The notes under the pieces: model-generated
Told to the model about the DNA's origin: nothing
Database searches by the model: none
Seen by the model: only the letters and a program-made list of their open reading frames with translations
Made by a program: the position numbers and the translations under genes
Shown: positions 46,807 through 59,710 of the stretch, one piece after another
How positions within the stretch are numbered: the stretch's first letter is position 1
Layout of the letters: every line of letters begins with the position of its first letter
Assembly (NCBI GenBank): GCA_030549495.1
Contig: JAUIRK010000017.1
Location: 124,001-188,000, forward strand
DNA length: 64,000 bases
Direction: 5' to 3'
Source: Nectonema munidae
Lineage: Eukaryota > Nematomorpha > Nectonematoida > Nectonematidae

Positions 46807-47203
46807 CAGAGGTCGAGAATCTATGGCTCGCGAGCCAGACATGGCTCTTTTGATGACTGCACCTGGCTCTCAGATAAATTAGGTGGTCTTCAGGATAAAG
46901 GGAGGTATTGCGATAATGCATATCCTTCTTGTCAATTCTACACTCTTTTAATTTCGTCATCATTACGAATCATGACGACACAAATAAAGCTGATGAGGTG
47001 GCAGTCTTTACTTATTTTAATAAACAACTTCCATAAAACAATGTTGTTTAAAATAAATTCAGAGGCTTATTATACTATAAAATTGTTGGTCTTCTTTTTC
47101 CATTTAGTTGTAATCAGTATTTAAAATATATATGGCTCTCAGAAGATTCGATTTTAAAATATGTGTTTTTTGGACTCTTTAGTCAAAAAGGTTGCCGGCC
47201 CCT
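46807..47203. mobile_element. hAT MITE-like element (unit 2)
   Basis: Copy of 22146-22542, including the 133-bp segment at 46876-47008. Confidence 0.6.
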
Positions 47204-47639
47204 ATTCGAATGATCATTCATTCTATAATGCGATCATCATAAAACTCTTATAGAAAATTATGCGGGGGGGGGGGGGGGGGGGGCTAAGGTCATTTTGCCC
47301 CCCGCCCCCCCCCCCTCTGAAAACACATTTTTGCCCCTCCCGGATATATGCCCTTGTTTCGATTTGCCAAAGAAAGCCTCCCCAAGTGACGCTAGATTCT
47401 CACATATTCCAAAATGTCTGTTTTCAATTCACAAATTTAGCTTTCGAGTAAATGCAGTCAATTTGATTGAGAAAACAATGATGTTACTCTCAGCGCCTTA
47501 AGAAACGACTATTTAGGGCAGATGTCATAATGTTACCATATTAACCACCATTTTCGAGCTTGTCTTTATATCGGGAGGTAGAACTAGCAGAGAGAGCAAA
47601 TCGGTGTATGAAACAGTGAACAGAAGTGACAGATTGAGG

Positions 47640-48130
47640 CACTGCTTACACTAGAGCTTGGAATCTAGATTTTCTCACAAGCATAAAAAGAGGGCCCTCA
47701 GTTGTGCAACCTACTAGCTTGGTCCATTGGAGACCTTTTGTAGTTGCATTTCATTGGCCAAGAGTAATTTACTTCCAATTGCATCCTTAGTAGGATAACG
47801 CACATATACCAGAAGCTGTGCGCAGTTTGACATGTTCGTTGATTCTACCAGTTCTTTTGCAAATCCATATTTTGAGCCTTGTACTTCCGTAATGACTGGT
47901 TATTAGTAGACATTTCTGTAATACACCTCTGTATCGTATTATTTGGCACTGCTTCATCAATGATGCAATGCCTCGTGGAAAGTTTTTATTTCTTCGCCAC
48001 AAAAAGCCCAATTTCAGAGGAGTCTGTCAGAATACCAACCGATTGCTGATATTAGTTCCTCGTTTTTTTCAAATCGCTTAAAATAATTAAGATCGCGGTC
48101 TTTCTAGTCAGGATGATTAGTTTGAAGATG
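47640..48130 (-). pseudogene. ZBED-type hAT transposase fragment (unit 2)
   Basis: Copy of 22985-23470, further decayed: extra small indels, for example near 47900, interrupt the segment that reads PNKTIQRCITEMS in unit 1. Confidence 0.6.
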
Positions 48131-49184
48131 GCGTTGCAAAAGGCTTCATTGATGCATTTGATGATGTATTCATACACACCACACAACGTGACACAGATTC
48201 TTCCCTGTTCTTCCATTCATAGAACCAAAAATAATATATTGATTACTGTCGTTTGGGCATCTTGATTTGACGCTATAATAATCTGAAATAAAACTAAAAG
48301 TTGCTTTTTAATATATTGAATATATATAATAATTTACATAATAATCGATAAAAATAAACAATCACCAAGATGGTAAGTTAATTAATCACAGTACTATACC
48401 TACTAAGTCAATAGAATATGTGCGCATGCTATATTATGCACATATGCACATATTTACATGTAGTACAATTGAGGAACAAAGGAAAATGAACTTTAGCCAA
48501 ATTCACATTACACTACATTTCTCTGCGTGGAAATTTCTGTGAAAATAAGTACTTTTTTTAAAAAAACATCTCCCCTACCACTTGGAAGGTTTTAGCGTAA
48601 CACCAGGGGTACACGTACCACAGGTTGGGAATCACTGATAGGGGTGACCACTTTGATCGAGGCACTCTACTAAAATAGTTATAAATTTTTTTTGTTATAG
48701 TTTCTACCAATCGAAAATTCAATATACTGTGAGTGATCTTAGTTTATTTTTTAAAAAAATTATTTTGATAGAATTATTTGGCATTTAATTTTTTATGCTA
48801 ATCAACAGACATCATTACACGATTTCTGTTCACTCAACGTACCTTTAGGATTGTTACTAAGATAGATGAATGAACGCTTTTGATATTGATTTTAAAGCGC
48901 GCTTAATCTTAGTGTGCATTTACAATTGGTATTTATTGATGTGTATCAATGATGCGCGCATGAATCTTTACTGAATGCTTTGTTTACATTCAAAGTAATA
49001 TTAGCGCATCGTTAAAACCACTTCACGAGGAAATGGATTATAAGTTGTTTTTACCACCTTTTTACTCAGTTAACCCTATTAGTGGCGGCCTATTTTAATT
49101 TCTTCAGTGACGGAGTTTTTCTTGAATGATTGCAAATTTTTACCACATTTATGCATGAATCTAGTAAATGATATTCTTCTTCTC

Positions 49185-49570
49185 AACTAAAAAAATAAAC
49201 TTTTAGTTTAAATGGGTATACAAAATTTTTTACACAAATTAACCTATTTTCAAGTGTGCTGAACACGATGGTCACGTTTATTTTTTTTTTAAATCAATTA
49301 AACCTGTCAAAAATTTGATTGATATATGACAGCTCAACTAAAAAAATAAGCTTTTAATTTAAATGGTTATACAAAGTTTTCTATTTATATACACCCGTTT
49401 TGATGTATGCTGAATACGATGGTCACGTTTATTTTTTTTTTTTAAATAAATCAAACATATCAAAAATTGATTGATATATGACAGCTCAACTAAAAAAGGA
49501 ACCTTTAGTTTAAATGGTTTTACACTATTTTTTACACATATATACCCATTTTCAAGTGTGTTGAACATGA
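49185..49570. repeat. 150-bp tandem repeat (unit 2)
   Basis: Copy of 24520-24920, immediately before T_c. Confidence 0.85.
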
Positions 49571-49571
49571 T

Positions 49572-51554
49572 CTATAATTTCTATGTTTAAAAACACAGCA
49601 AGAATATCTAATATTTAAAGCGGTTGATCATGAAAAATGATCTATAGTTGAGGGAAAAGCTCTTCATTGTGGACATTTTAAACTGTCCACAATACCTCAT
49701 TCGACATTCTTTACTTTTTTGGGAAGATTTGTTTCATACATTTCTTCTGAATTTTTTTCATTGTCAAATTGTGCTGAAGCCGCTAAATGTTTGGAGCTGT
49801 ATTTGTTATACTTAAAACAATCATCATCTCCCGAATCTTCATCAGATATCACCGAGCAAGCATTTAAAGGGGGTTCAATAAAAACCCTAAAATTACTTGT
49901 TTCTTCTTCATCAATCAAATCAAGTATATCAGATTGTTCTACAGCTTCTTCTGAAATATACCAAAGATGACGTTTGAAAGCTGCAAAGGCAACATTGGCA
50001 AGTTTTTCATTTGGGATTCCATGTTGCATGAGTTTCATCATATCCATATCGTTCCTGGCAGCATATGGACCGATCGGTGACTCATTCCAAAAAGGCACAT
50101 TGCATAGGGCGAGAACAGAGAAATATCTTGAACTGTTTTAAGTTCACCTTTCGTCAGATGGAACTGATCATGAAAGAGAAATATTTTTATCAGTATATAG
50201 CTTTTGCCATCCATCTTGCATGATGGAAAGCACCTGGAGCACGAAAAAAATTCCATCCGTTGGAGTACCTTCAAGGAAGATTTTGGCAAGAATTGTGAGA
50301 TCTCGATAACCATCTCTTGTTGCATTTAACCTCAGGGCAAGCTCAAGACGTTGCATTGCTTCCTCATGACCAACGGACCAATCACCCACGAAGTTTGCCA
50401 AGATTTCTTCATCTTGCTCAGCTGTCTTGAAGTGTTTTTTGTCGAGGTTTTTCCACTGATCTTTGAAACGTGAAAATAATGGAATACTTGGACCGGAATC
50501 AGGTCCAAAGGCAGAACAAAACACATTAGCAATGATTACTTAGTACACGTGATGCCAAAGGCGAACCAAACAAGCTCCCATTGTAGTTGCCCTTGAATTT
50601 TGATACAAGCGCTTTGAAGCAAACCTGTGTTTGAGGCTGTTGTGTCAAACACAATAGCTTTGATTTGCTGAGGCAGGCCCCAAGTGTTGATAGAGGAAAG
50701 ACATGCATTGGTTTGATTTCTACACGAAAAAGTTTCAATTTTGGGAACACCAAGGAAGATATCAGTACCATCACCGGTGGCAAGAATTGCAATTCTTTCA
50801 ACTTTCTTCTGATCAAAGCATGTTACATTTATGTTAGCAATAGCTTACCGTCCCAATGTAACACTAGAGGTGTATCACGGGGAATTCTTATTATAGTGTC
50901 AGACTTGATTCTTGTTGCTACTTCACGGTTCCTCTTCGGATACTGGTAGATCGAACTCGAATACAAAGTGATTTGTTTGATGTCAATGCCAATAGACTTT
51001 GCCTGAGCTCCAAGCTGGTACATTCCCTTCCAATGAGACACGCTAGTACGATCCAGAGCTGCCGTAACTTCAAATTTAAAAAAGACCTTTTTGAAAATAG
51101 ATGGACCTGCGGCAAATATAGAATCACTTTTGGAGTGAATATAAACGTGGAAGGAATCATCCACTGAAGACTCTGAAGACGAACTGGAATCCGTTAGTGT
51201 CGATGAGCTGATGACTTTGACGGTTAGTTGTTTTTCTGCCTCAATTTTTTTCTTGCGTTTGTCATCCACTTCAGCCCTTTTCTTCTTCTCAAAAAACTTG
51301 AAATGATGCATGTCAGTTCCAGCCACGCTCGAAGGGGAACGATCCTTTCACTGACTCAACAGGAAGGCTTTATCTTCCTCATTTTTCATCATAACTAGCA
51401 CATCCTTGTGGGCAATGTCAAAAATTTAGGAATCCATAACTGCTTTCGCACTCTTGGACTTTGTATACTTCAAGTTCAGGTGATGGGAAAAAAGTGCTTT
51501 AGGACTTGACCATTGGACGGCAGTCTAGAACCAGTAAGTTTTTCTTCAAAAAAA
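49572..51554 (-). mobile_element. T_c: third transposase family copy, most diverged
   Basis: Same family as T_a and T_b, minus strand, with FKRHLWYISEEAVEQSDILD, LEGTPTDGIFFVLQ and LVLHWDGKLL readable in broken frames. It differs from T_a throughout (GPDSGPSIPLFSRFKDQW is better preserved here). It lacks the N-terminal 30 or so residues and ends in an A run near 51554. Sequence to its right is not shared with the units, so it marks the end of the array. Confidence 0.7.
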
Positions 51555-51559
51555 AAAGA

Positions 51560-53145
51560 TAAAAATGAGTTAAAAATAAAAATACATACTTTATTTCTGT
51601 TCAATACTGAGGTTACATAAGTCCTTCAAAGAGTTTTAAAACAAAGTAAAGCACAAAAGAATATTAATGTATAGTTTTATTAAATTTTAAAAATCCAATT
51701 TATCATTCGTGAAATAAAAACTAAAAGTTTCAATTTAAATTTCGTGTTGATTCAGATTAGTCAGTAATTGCATTCACTTCAAGAAAGTGAAACAATTATT
51801 GATGTAGGTCGTAGGAAAACAAATTTGTTATGCTCGTATGAAAACATCTCATCAATAGCAAAACACACAGAGCGATTAATTTGCGTATAGCGTTTGTATT
51901 TTTGTTGTGTGGTTCTGGTTGTATTCGTATAAGATGTTTCGCTCAGCATAGATAGCAACACGCTTATGTGTTAATACTGATTCATACGGGTATGAATGTG
52001 TTTTGTATGGGTTTGAATAATCATTCTTTTGTAGTTATTACTTGATACCACACATATGCATCCAAACAAATAAAAAACAATAGACGGAAAATATAACCAA
52101 ATTCACCCACATATGCTACACTCGCTCAAATCGATCAGGGATATGTATAATTTGACGAGTTGTTTTGACACGATGGTAAGAAGTATATTTTCTTTCATCA
52201 TTTGTTCTATCAATTCAATACTTTCCAAATTAGGTGGTCTTCAGGATAAAGGGAGGTATTGCGATAATGCATATCCTTCTTGTCAATTCTACACTCTCTT
52301 AATTTCGTCATCATTACGAATCATGACGACACAAATAAAGCTGATGAGGTGGCAGTCTTACAACTTTTGGAAGTTTGTTTATATCTTGGCATAGGACTAG
52401 TTTCAGGATAATATGGAAACTCAGAAGGATTGCATTTATCGTAATTTTCGAAGTCTTGACTTCTAAAAAGATTTGATTGCATAAACTTCATAAAGAAAAT
52501 TGATAATGGTCATGCGTTCGATTTTTAGTATAGAATTTATATGATCTAGGTCAAGTGAAAGAAACGTCAGAAGAGCGCTCAGTTTTAGGGTTGAAAGTGG
52601 AAGATAAAGTGGATGCAAGTGAATGCGAATACTGTTTTCAAAACTATTATCCGAGAGCATAAAATTTTTTTAAAAGAGTAAAATAATCTATATATATATC
52701 GATAGGTTGGCAAAGCTTCGGAGGCATTTCCTATGCAGAGAAGAGTGCCAACTATATAGTATATAAAATTAAAAAATTTAAAAACTTGTAACCGAGGTTA
52801 TTAAAAAAAAACCAAACTTGACATGTGTGTTAAAAAGAAAAACTTTTTGATTTTATCAAATTTTTATCAAGTTTCATTTAATTTTATTAAAATTAGAAAG
52901 ACATTGAAATTTAAAAAAAAAGTGACAGTCTATATATACATTTACATAAACACGTACTGGGTTCTTTGGAGGCATTTCTATGATTTCTTTCCGTGAATTT
53001 TTCTTTGTGTATAGTGAAGTAATATAAAATTATTCGGAAGCAAATTAACACCTGTAAAATTGAAGATTGAATGACATACTATGATAATTTAAATTTAAAA
53101 CTAGTTTAGAATGATTTATTTTTTTTATTCTATCCACTTTTTGCG
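51560..53145. other. AT-rich single-copy stretch, no gene seen
   Basis: No sustained coding frame. It contains only the third copy of the 133-bp repeat (52227-52359). Confidence 0.5.
52227..52359. repeat. 133-bp repeat, third copy outside the tandem units
   Basis: Nearly identical to 22215-22347 over its whole length, with unrelated flanks on both sides. It is as similar to the unit copies as they are to each other, which implies a recent move or conversion. Confidence 0.75.
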
Positions 53146-53149
53146 TTTT

Positions 53150-53420
53150 ATATTTTGCCACAAATAAAAAAGAAATCAGTATACAGGTTACTTTAATAAA
53201 TATTGTTAGAAAATTTTCTTTACGTTGTCTCCTTTGTTGTTATTAAACGGTAAAAACTGGGCATAAAAAATTCAGGTCTATTTTAAAAATTCACTTTTTA
53301 CAAATGTTGAAGTTACTCAAAGTAACTAACAACAAAAGAAGTAACGTAAAGAAATTTTCCAAACAATTTTTATTAAAGTAACTTATATACTGATTTCTTT
53401 TTTATTTGTGGCGAAATATA
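53150..53420. mobile_element. Short inverted-repeat (MITE-like) element
   Basis: The left arm ttttgccacaaataaaaaag and following aaatcagtat, ttactttaataaa, tttctttacgtt is mirrored on the right, ending in atttgtggcgaaa. The arms are about 90 bp and the middle about 80 bp. The flanks TATA on both sides could be the target duplication. It abuts the next element. Confidence 0.7.
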
Positions 53421-53425
53421 ACTAT

Positions 53426-56400
53426 ACTAGCCCGTCCCGTGGTCGTTTCCCGCTTTAATCGAAACATAGGATCATTGGTAGTGTGTATTTGTTATATGGT
53501 CTGATGAGTTGCTAATGGTGTTATATGCTGTGGTAGTGTTATTTGTTTTTAGCATAGTTGTATCCTTTCTGTGTATTTTTGCTCATTACACCATATAAAA
53601 ATACACACAAAACATAAATAAATCATTCGTTAATTGCGTCTCAAAAATCCGAATTTCAACATTTTTGATCTAATTTTGCTAAAAAACTAAAATTTATTTT
53701 TTTCTAATATTTTTATGAAAGGATGCAGATTGAGTGATATTTTATGCTAATATTTGAAATTTTTGAAAAATATTTAGTTTTCATATGTTTTTTCCCTATT
53801 TTCACTTTTTGGTGTTAAAAAATGACGTCAATTTTACCCCATGAAAATTTTGATCCAATTTTGCGAAAAATTGGAGGCTTAAAATAAAAAGGACATCCTC
53901 TTTTATTTTTGTGCCCAACTCTTTCTCTACATGTTGATGTAAAAAAAAATTATATTTGTTGCATAAAATTTTCGGCAAAATGACTCCAAACAAGGTAACT
54001 TTGACAAATTTTTCGATTTTTTTTAATTTGGTTAAAAATATAAAAAAAAAATTTTTTTTCTAAAATAAATTACATAATCGTGTTCTAAATATACGAAAAT
54101 ATATATTAATGCTGAAATTTTTTTATTTTATTTTTTTATAAATTTTTTGGATCGGTCTGCATAAATTTAAATTTGGACGTTTTTGATTGGCTAATATTTG
54201 GAAAATAATATATTTATATTTCTAATTTTTACATTAAGAGGTGGATAATAGTTTGAATTTTAACATAAAACTTTAAATTTTTGAAAAAAATTTTTTTTTG
54301 TTTTTTTATTTTCCATTTTATATTTTTGGGGTTAAAAATTGGTCTAAAAAAGATGTTTTATTTCTTTTTTACAAAATATTTACAATTTTAATTAAATAAT
54401 TTTCTTTCATATTTATAGAGCTTTCTTTTCTCTACAATTTAGTTGGGAAAAATTTTACATTTTCATTATTCAATTTTTCTGCAAGGAGTTAGCCGTATTG
54501 AATACACCAAAATATTTAACTTAAAACTGATTATTATATCCAATTTTTACAAAAATAAAAAACTTTTTTACATTGTTTTTTTACTTAAATCATGCTATAT
54601 GGTTTATATTTAAAGATTTGAATTTCACTTTTTTTAAAAAAAAATTTTAAGACTCTTTTTTTCTTTTTATATACATAAGTCATGCCCAAATTTAAGTAAA
54701 AATAAACTTGAAACAAATTTTTAACATTTTTTCAAAATATTTTTCATTTTCAAAATGAGCCCATCTTAAAGAACATCCTTTTACCTACATTTTACAAGTT
54801 AGAACTTTTTTGAAAAAATATTAAAATAAATTTTTATAAGCCTTTGAACAATGTGCACAATTTTCCTATTTTTCACGATATTTTAGTGTGTAAAATGAAT
54901 ATTTACATATTTTTTTCCATTTTTTTTTCATATTCATAAAATTTAACTGATATTTAAACATACTACGGTTAAAAAATTTGAAAATATATTTTTTTATTTT
55001 TTTTAAAAATTGTAAGGGGTGACCCCTACAAAATTTTCGAAAAATTTCAAACTTATCCAATTTTCTATTTTAATACCACATTTTAAAGGAAATTTTATAC
55101 TGATCACGAAAATGTAAAAATATTTTAAATTAAAAAATTTTTAAATACTTTTTTTAGCCTTTGAACTTGAAAAAATGACAAAAAATCTAACTTTGATCTC
55201 AAAAAAAATTAAAAAATCAATCGATTAATTTCAAACAAATTACATATTCGGAATCAGCGTATCAAACTCTATCAGAATACGTTTTAAAAATTTTGAATTT
55301 TCCATTTTTTTAATTTTCGATTTTTCAGACCCTTTCAAACTGCCTCAAAATTATGACTTCACATATATTCACCAAAAAAGCAAGTTTTATATATTTTTAG
55401 AATCCTCTTATCATTCTGAATAACAATACTAACTTTATTTTACCTTAAATGTTTTTATTCAAAAAAAAACATATATTTGTATATTTTGTATATAATGTAC
55501 TTAATTTAACCAATCAAAAGAATTCATTTGCATTAAAAAAATTGTACATTCTCAATATATCCAATTCAATTAATGGCTGATGGGTTTATTTATTCTTCTC
55601 AGGAAAGATAATAAATTTGTATGTTACTATTTCAAATCTTATTTTTAATAAAACAAGATTCTTTATTAAAGTTGTTTTTTTAATTTATAAATTTTGTTAT
55701 TTAGATTTCTATAAATTGATACCTACTATTGATAATTTTTAAATAACTAAAGTTTAGAGATTTCTATTAAATCTGAATTATTTAGTTTATAAATTTTATT
55801 TTTCAATAATAGATTTCTTTAATTTTAATTATTTAGTTTATAAATTTTATTTTTCTAAACTCTATTTAAAATTTTATTTTTTAAGTATTAAGAGCTTTCA
55901 ATAGATTTAGTACGAATCTATGTTTATTTAAAATAGATCTTTTTAATTTTGATTAAAGTTTTTTAGATTTTATATAATTTATTTATATTGTCTGCTTTAA
56001 TTTTAAAATATAATTAAAGCTCTTCTAGATTTTAATAGTAATTTTTTAATATTTCCTTTAATTTATTTTTAATGATAATCTAATTTATTTCTTTATTTTA
56101 TTTTTAAATAAGTTATGGTCTTTAATATTTTATGTATTAAGTTTTCATATATTTTATCTTTGTGGGTACCAATGATCTTTACTTCTACTAATGATCTTTC
56201 AAGGGGAATAACAATGTACGGGCGTACAAATGATCTTTACGGGGGTACAAATGATTTTTACGGGGGTACCAATGATTTTTACGGGGGTACCAATTATCTT
56301 TACGGGGGTACCAATGTTTTTTACGGGTACCTATGATCTTTACAGTGGTACCAATGATCTTTACGGGTTTATTGATGGTATCTATAATCCATGTACCAAT

Positions 56401-56715
56401 GATCTTTTGAGTGTACCTAAAATCCCAGTACCAATGATATTTAAGGGAACCTAGAATCACGTTGGTACCAATGATCTTTAACAGGATCTAGAATCACGGG
56501 AGTACCAATGATCTTTAACTGGACCTAGAATTTTACCAATGATCTTTAAGTGGACCTAGAATTTTACCAATGATATTTAAGTGGACCTAGAATTTTACCA
56601 ATGATATTTAAGTGGACCTAGAATTTTACCAATGATCTTTAAGTGGACCTAGATTTTTGAGACCTAGAATCCTACGTCTCGAGCGAAGCGAGAGACAAAC
56701 ACAGGACCGTCTAGT
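53426..56715. mobile_element. 3.3-kb element with imperfect terminal inverted repeats, no gene
   Basis: The left end ACTAGCCCGTCCCGTGG and the complement of the right end (ACTAGACGGTCCTGTG, then TTTGTCTCTCGC) are imperfect inverted repeats of about 28 bp. The interior is almost pure AT with no long frame. Short tandem arrays lie near the right end (56160-56670) and a hairpin-like gtctcgagcgaagcgagaga sits just inside it. The superfamily is undetermined. Confidence 0.5.
56160..56670. repeat. Two degenerate tandem arrays sharing a core word
   Basis: From 56160 to about 56400 the period is about 21-22 bp around ggtaccaatgatctttacgg. From about 56470 to 56655 it is 30-33 bp around ggacctagaattttaccaat plus gat(c/a)tttaagt. 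Both share 'taccaatgatcttta'. The word occurs more than fifteen times. Confidence 0.85.
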
Positions 56716-56719
56716 AAAT

Positions 56720-57640
56720 AATAATAATCAGTATCACATATGAGAACGATAAGAACCACATATATAAATCATGGATGGATTCCAAGTGCCATACATGCCA
56801 TTATATATGTAAAAAATAAGAAAAGCATTCTCCTTTTCACATAAGCAATTATGAAAACGAGAAAGAGGCACAATGTGTAGTAATGAACAATCACATATTG
56901 TTTATAGTACAATGCACACACTGTCATACCCAATATAATTGATCATTACACGTTCCTACAGGCACATGTAATAACAAAAAAATCACATACACACTTTCTT
57001 TAGTTATAGTTGCATATTAGAAAAATGTAAAGGTGTGTAAGTATAGTGAAGCTTCATAACAAACGAAATCACAAATTTTGACTCGAATTTAAATCACAAA
57101 AATTTGAAAATTTTTATTCGTCAAATTTTATGTCTTTATTGAAAAAAAGCTACTTTTTTTTACCAAAAAAAACAAAATAAATTAAGAATATAACAAACAA
57201 AAGATTACATATATGAAAATTAAAACTTTCATTAAAAATAAAGTTCTTTTTTTCCTTGATTCGTTTGATAAAAATTTTCAATAATACATGTGGAGTTTTT
57301 TGCCATTAGTTTCTCTTTAGTGCTATACCGATATGTCTCGTCTTGCGAGTGTTGATCCTCGCACGACCAGAGAGGACCGCTCAGGCCCAGTTCTAACTTC
57401 GAGTAAATGTTGACACAAATAATAAGTAAATTTTTAAATATGAGCAACATGAAAATCAAGGTAAAGAGTATTTATATTATTATTATTATCAGTTATCAAA
57501 ATTTTTTGTATAAAATAATTTATTTAAGATTAATTTTTTGAAATGTATACTTTAAAGGGGTTTTTTGGGCCTAACAGGCCCATCAAAAAAGTTATTTGAT
57601 AGGCATATTATGCATGGACCTCTTGTAGACGATGAACTAC
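56720..57640. other. AT-rich, no gene seen
   Basis: Short open frames only. Near 57555-57580 a small hairpin (gggcctaacaggccc) is visible. Confidence 0.45.
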
Positions 57641-57642
57641 TT

Positions 57643-58520
57643 CAGGGGTGAGGAACCTGTTGTCTTAAAGCCGCATGCGGCTTTTTATATAAATATTATT
57701 TTTTATAAAAACCTTGAATAGTTTTTAAGTCTGAAATCATTATACACTTGAAACTTATAATATACACCACACACATAGAGGAAAGGAATATTAATTGTGT
57801 TCAGTGATGTCATTTCCAGAAATTGGAGGCATTTTTCTCTGAACCCAATGAATTTTAACTTAACCGGTTTTCTCCCAATGTTGTCATATGAGGACACAAA
57901 ATAAATTGTCTTTAATTTATAATAATTTTTTGTAACAGTGACAACGAATTTGAAAGAAGAAAACAGGATCTTTAATGAAGAATGGTACTGCAATATTTTT
58001 TTGTGAATAGTGGCGGCAAAATGTCTTACTTGCTGTGTGATACCACAATTGTAACGGTTAAGAAATTCAATGCACAGTAACATTACGCTCTTCATAAAGA
58101 CAATAAATATGCCAAATTAGAGGGTGAGTTTGGAAAGCTAGCACTGAAGAAACTAAAAGCAAAAGCAAAGACAATAGTTCCATTCTGTGTTACATCAAGG
58201 GAAGGCTGCGACAGAAGCCAGCTATAAAGTTGCATATTTGCTTGGGAAAAAGAGTAGAGCGTTCACCGATGCAGAACTCATGAAGGAATGTATTTTAAAA
58301 GTGGTAAGATGTTTAGATCCAAATAAAGTTAACAAATATAAAGAGGTGCCTCTTAAAAGAAGGACTAATACAGATCGACAGTATGAACTGGCTTGTAATG
58401 TAACAGAGGAACTAAAAAATGTAATCTAGAAGAAAAATGTGTATTACTCAGTAGCCTTGGATGAATCGACAGATTCCACAGATTCAGCACAAGTATCTAT
58501 CAGTGCTGGGAGGCGTAAAA
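57643..58520 (+). mobile_element. ZBED/GTF2IRD2-type hAT transposon, 5' part, decayed
   Basis: A hAT-like left end CAGGGGTGAGGAACCTG at 57643 is followed by plus-strand frames. The first is NEEWYCNI and KCLTCC, resembling a BED-type N-terminus. Next is KLKAKAKTIVPFCVTSREG. Then comes an open frame at 58187-58429 with SYKVAYLLGKKSRAFTDAEL and MKECILKVV, and finally VALDESTDSTDSAQVSI. The AFTDxExMKEC and LDESTDxTDxAQ motifs are diagnostic of the GTF2I-repeat 2/ZBED hAT group. At least two frame changes and a stop interrupt it, and it ends where another repeat (CAGTGCTGGGAGGCGT) begins at 58500. No right end was seen. Confidence 0.75.
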
Positions 58521-58524
58521 CGCC

Positions 58525-59705
58525 CCTTTCACTAAAAAATTAATTGTAGAAAATTGGCTGAATCATATCCTTCAAATTTTGTGACTTTTCCTAAAATTGC
58601 TAGCTGCATATTTTAAATCTATTTTTATGGTAGTTGATTGGCCTTTTCATGTCCAAAACTGTCAATCAAAATCAAAAATTAAAATTTTTCAGCAAGATTT
58701 TGACATTATCTGTACTTAACCTTATAACTTAGGATTTATAACTTTGCTTCTAATCTGAGGAGAAATTGTACACGTCCACAATGATGTTGAGCAACTGTAA
58801 CATATTTAAGACATATTCAAAAAAATATTCAGAAATTTTGCGCCGACTAATTTCTCAGAGATTACTTTTTCTATTTTTTTCATAATGCATGCTTAAAAGT
58901 TGGGTAAAATTTTAAACGAGGGCAGATGAGGCCTCTCTTGGTCTTTTATCGTATATAATAATTTAAATCGTACGAACCAACTACAAGAACCAAGAAATAC
59001 ACACATTAGACAAACGCATATCACATAATATAAATAAACATAAACCTGACTTTTGGCAAAAACATATCATCTAACTGGTAACACAAAACTAGCACACAAA
59101 CATTAGGACACGATCAAAAACCTACAGAATAAAAAATCACACAAAGATATAAATCGAAAAACGAAAACAAACAGCACACAAATTGGAGAAGCTTTCAACA
59201 AGCAATCCACAAACATCCTACTAAAGCAAACTAACAAAACACTCAAAACATCAAATAAGGCATTAAATCAACTGCCTAAAATTACACAAGCTGCACTGAT
59301 CCAATTTCTCAAGAACCATGTCTATTATTGTGGGTGTAAAGAATTTAACAATCAATGATATGTCATTGTCGAACAACTAAATATCCTAACTTATTTTGCA
59401 AATCTGCTGTTTTCTAAAGTACAATACCATTCATTACCCATGTTTTGGGATAACTAATTTGTTCAGGATAAAATCATTTAAGATATTTTAATTAAGGTAA
59501 GAAATTTCTGCTGCCGTGTTTAGAAAGGGGTATGTATGTTCCACTAGTTTTTTGTACACTTAAATGCACAATTTAGAACAAGCTTTCATTAAATACATTT
59601 TTTAAATTAGATTAAAAATCATACTCATAAAAATTGTCATTGAGTTGAACTCCGAAATCTTGAACACTTGATCTATTTTTTGTGAAATTTGATCGTGAAA
59701 CTATT
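58525..59705. other. Repeat debris, no gene seen
   Basis: It begins with a hAT-like end (CAGTGCTGGGAGGCG at 58500). The A-rich patch 58980-59340 contains many cacaaa/acacat words. I looked for the Sec16 segment expected before 59711 and did not find it. Confidence 0.45.
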
Positions 59706-59710
59706 TTTAG

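Larger units (their letters stand above)
24920..49571. repeat. Tandem duplication, unit 2 (24.65 kb)
   Basis: Direct, collinear copy of unit 1 plus two insertions (31129-32803 and 33611-37601, together 5.67 kb), which account for the length difference. Small indels distinguish the copies, such as a 34-bp loss inside T_b, 21 bp missing at about 30087, an extra 55-bp AT stretch near 41310 and 32 bp retained at 46491. Confidence 0.93.

Noticed and set aside
56188-56460. Overlapping repetitive frames on both strands
   Set aside because: Products of the 22-bp tandem array (repeated MIFTGV-like units); frames on both strands are open for the same reason.
53426-56715. Helitron
   Set aside because: A hairpin and CTAG near the right end suggested it, but both ends show matching ACTAG inverted repeats, there is no Rep/helicase text, and the 5' TC rule is not met clearly.
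57703-58095. 130-codon minus-strand frame
   Set aside because: It overlaps the plus-strand hAT transposase remnant and includes AT-rich flank; no recognisable domain.
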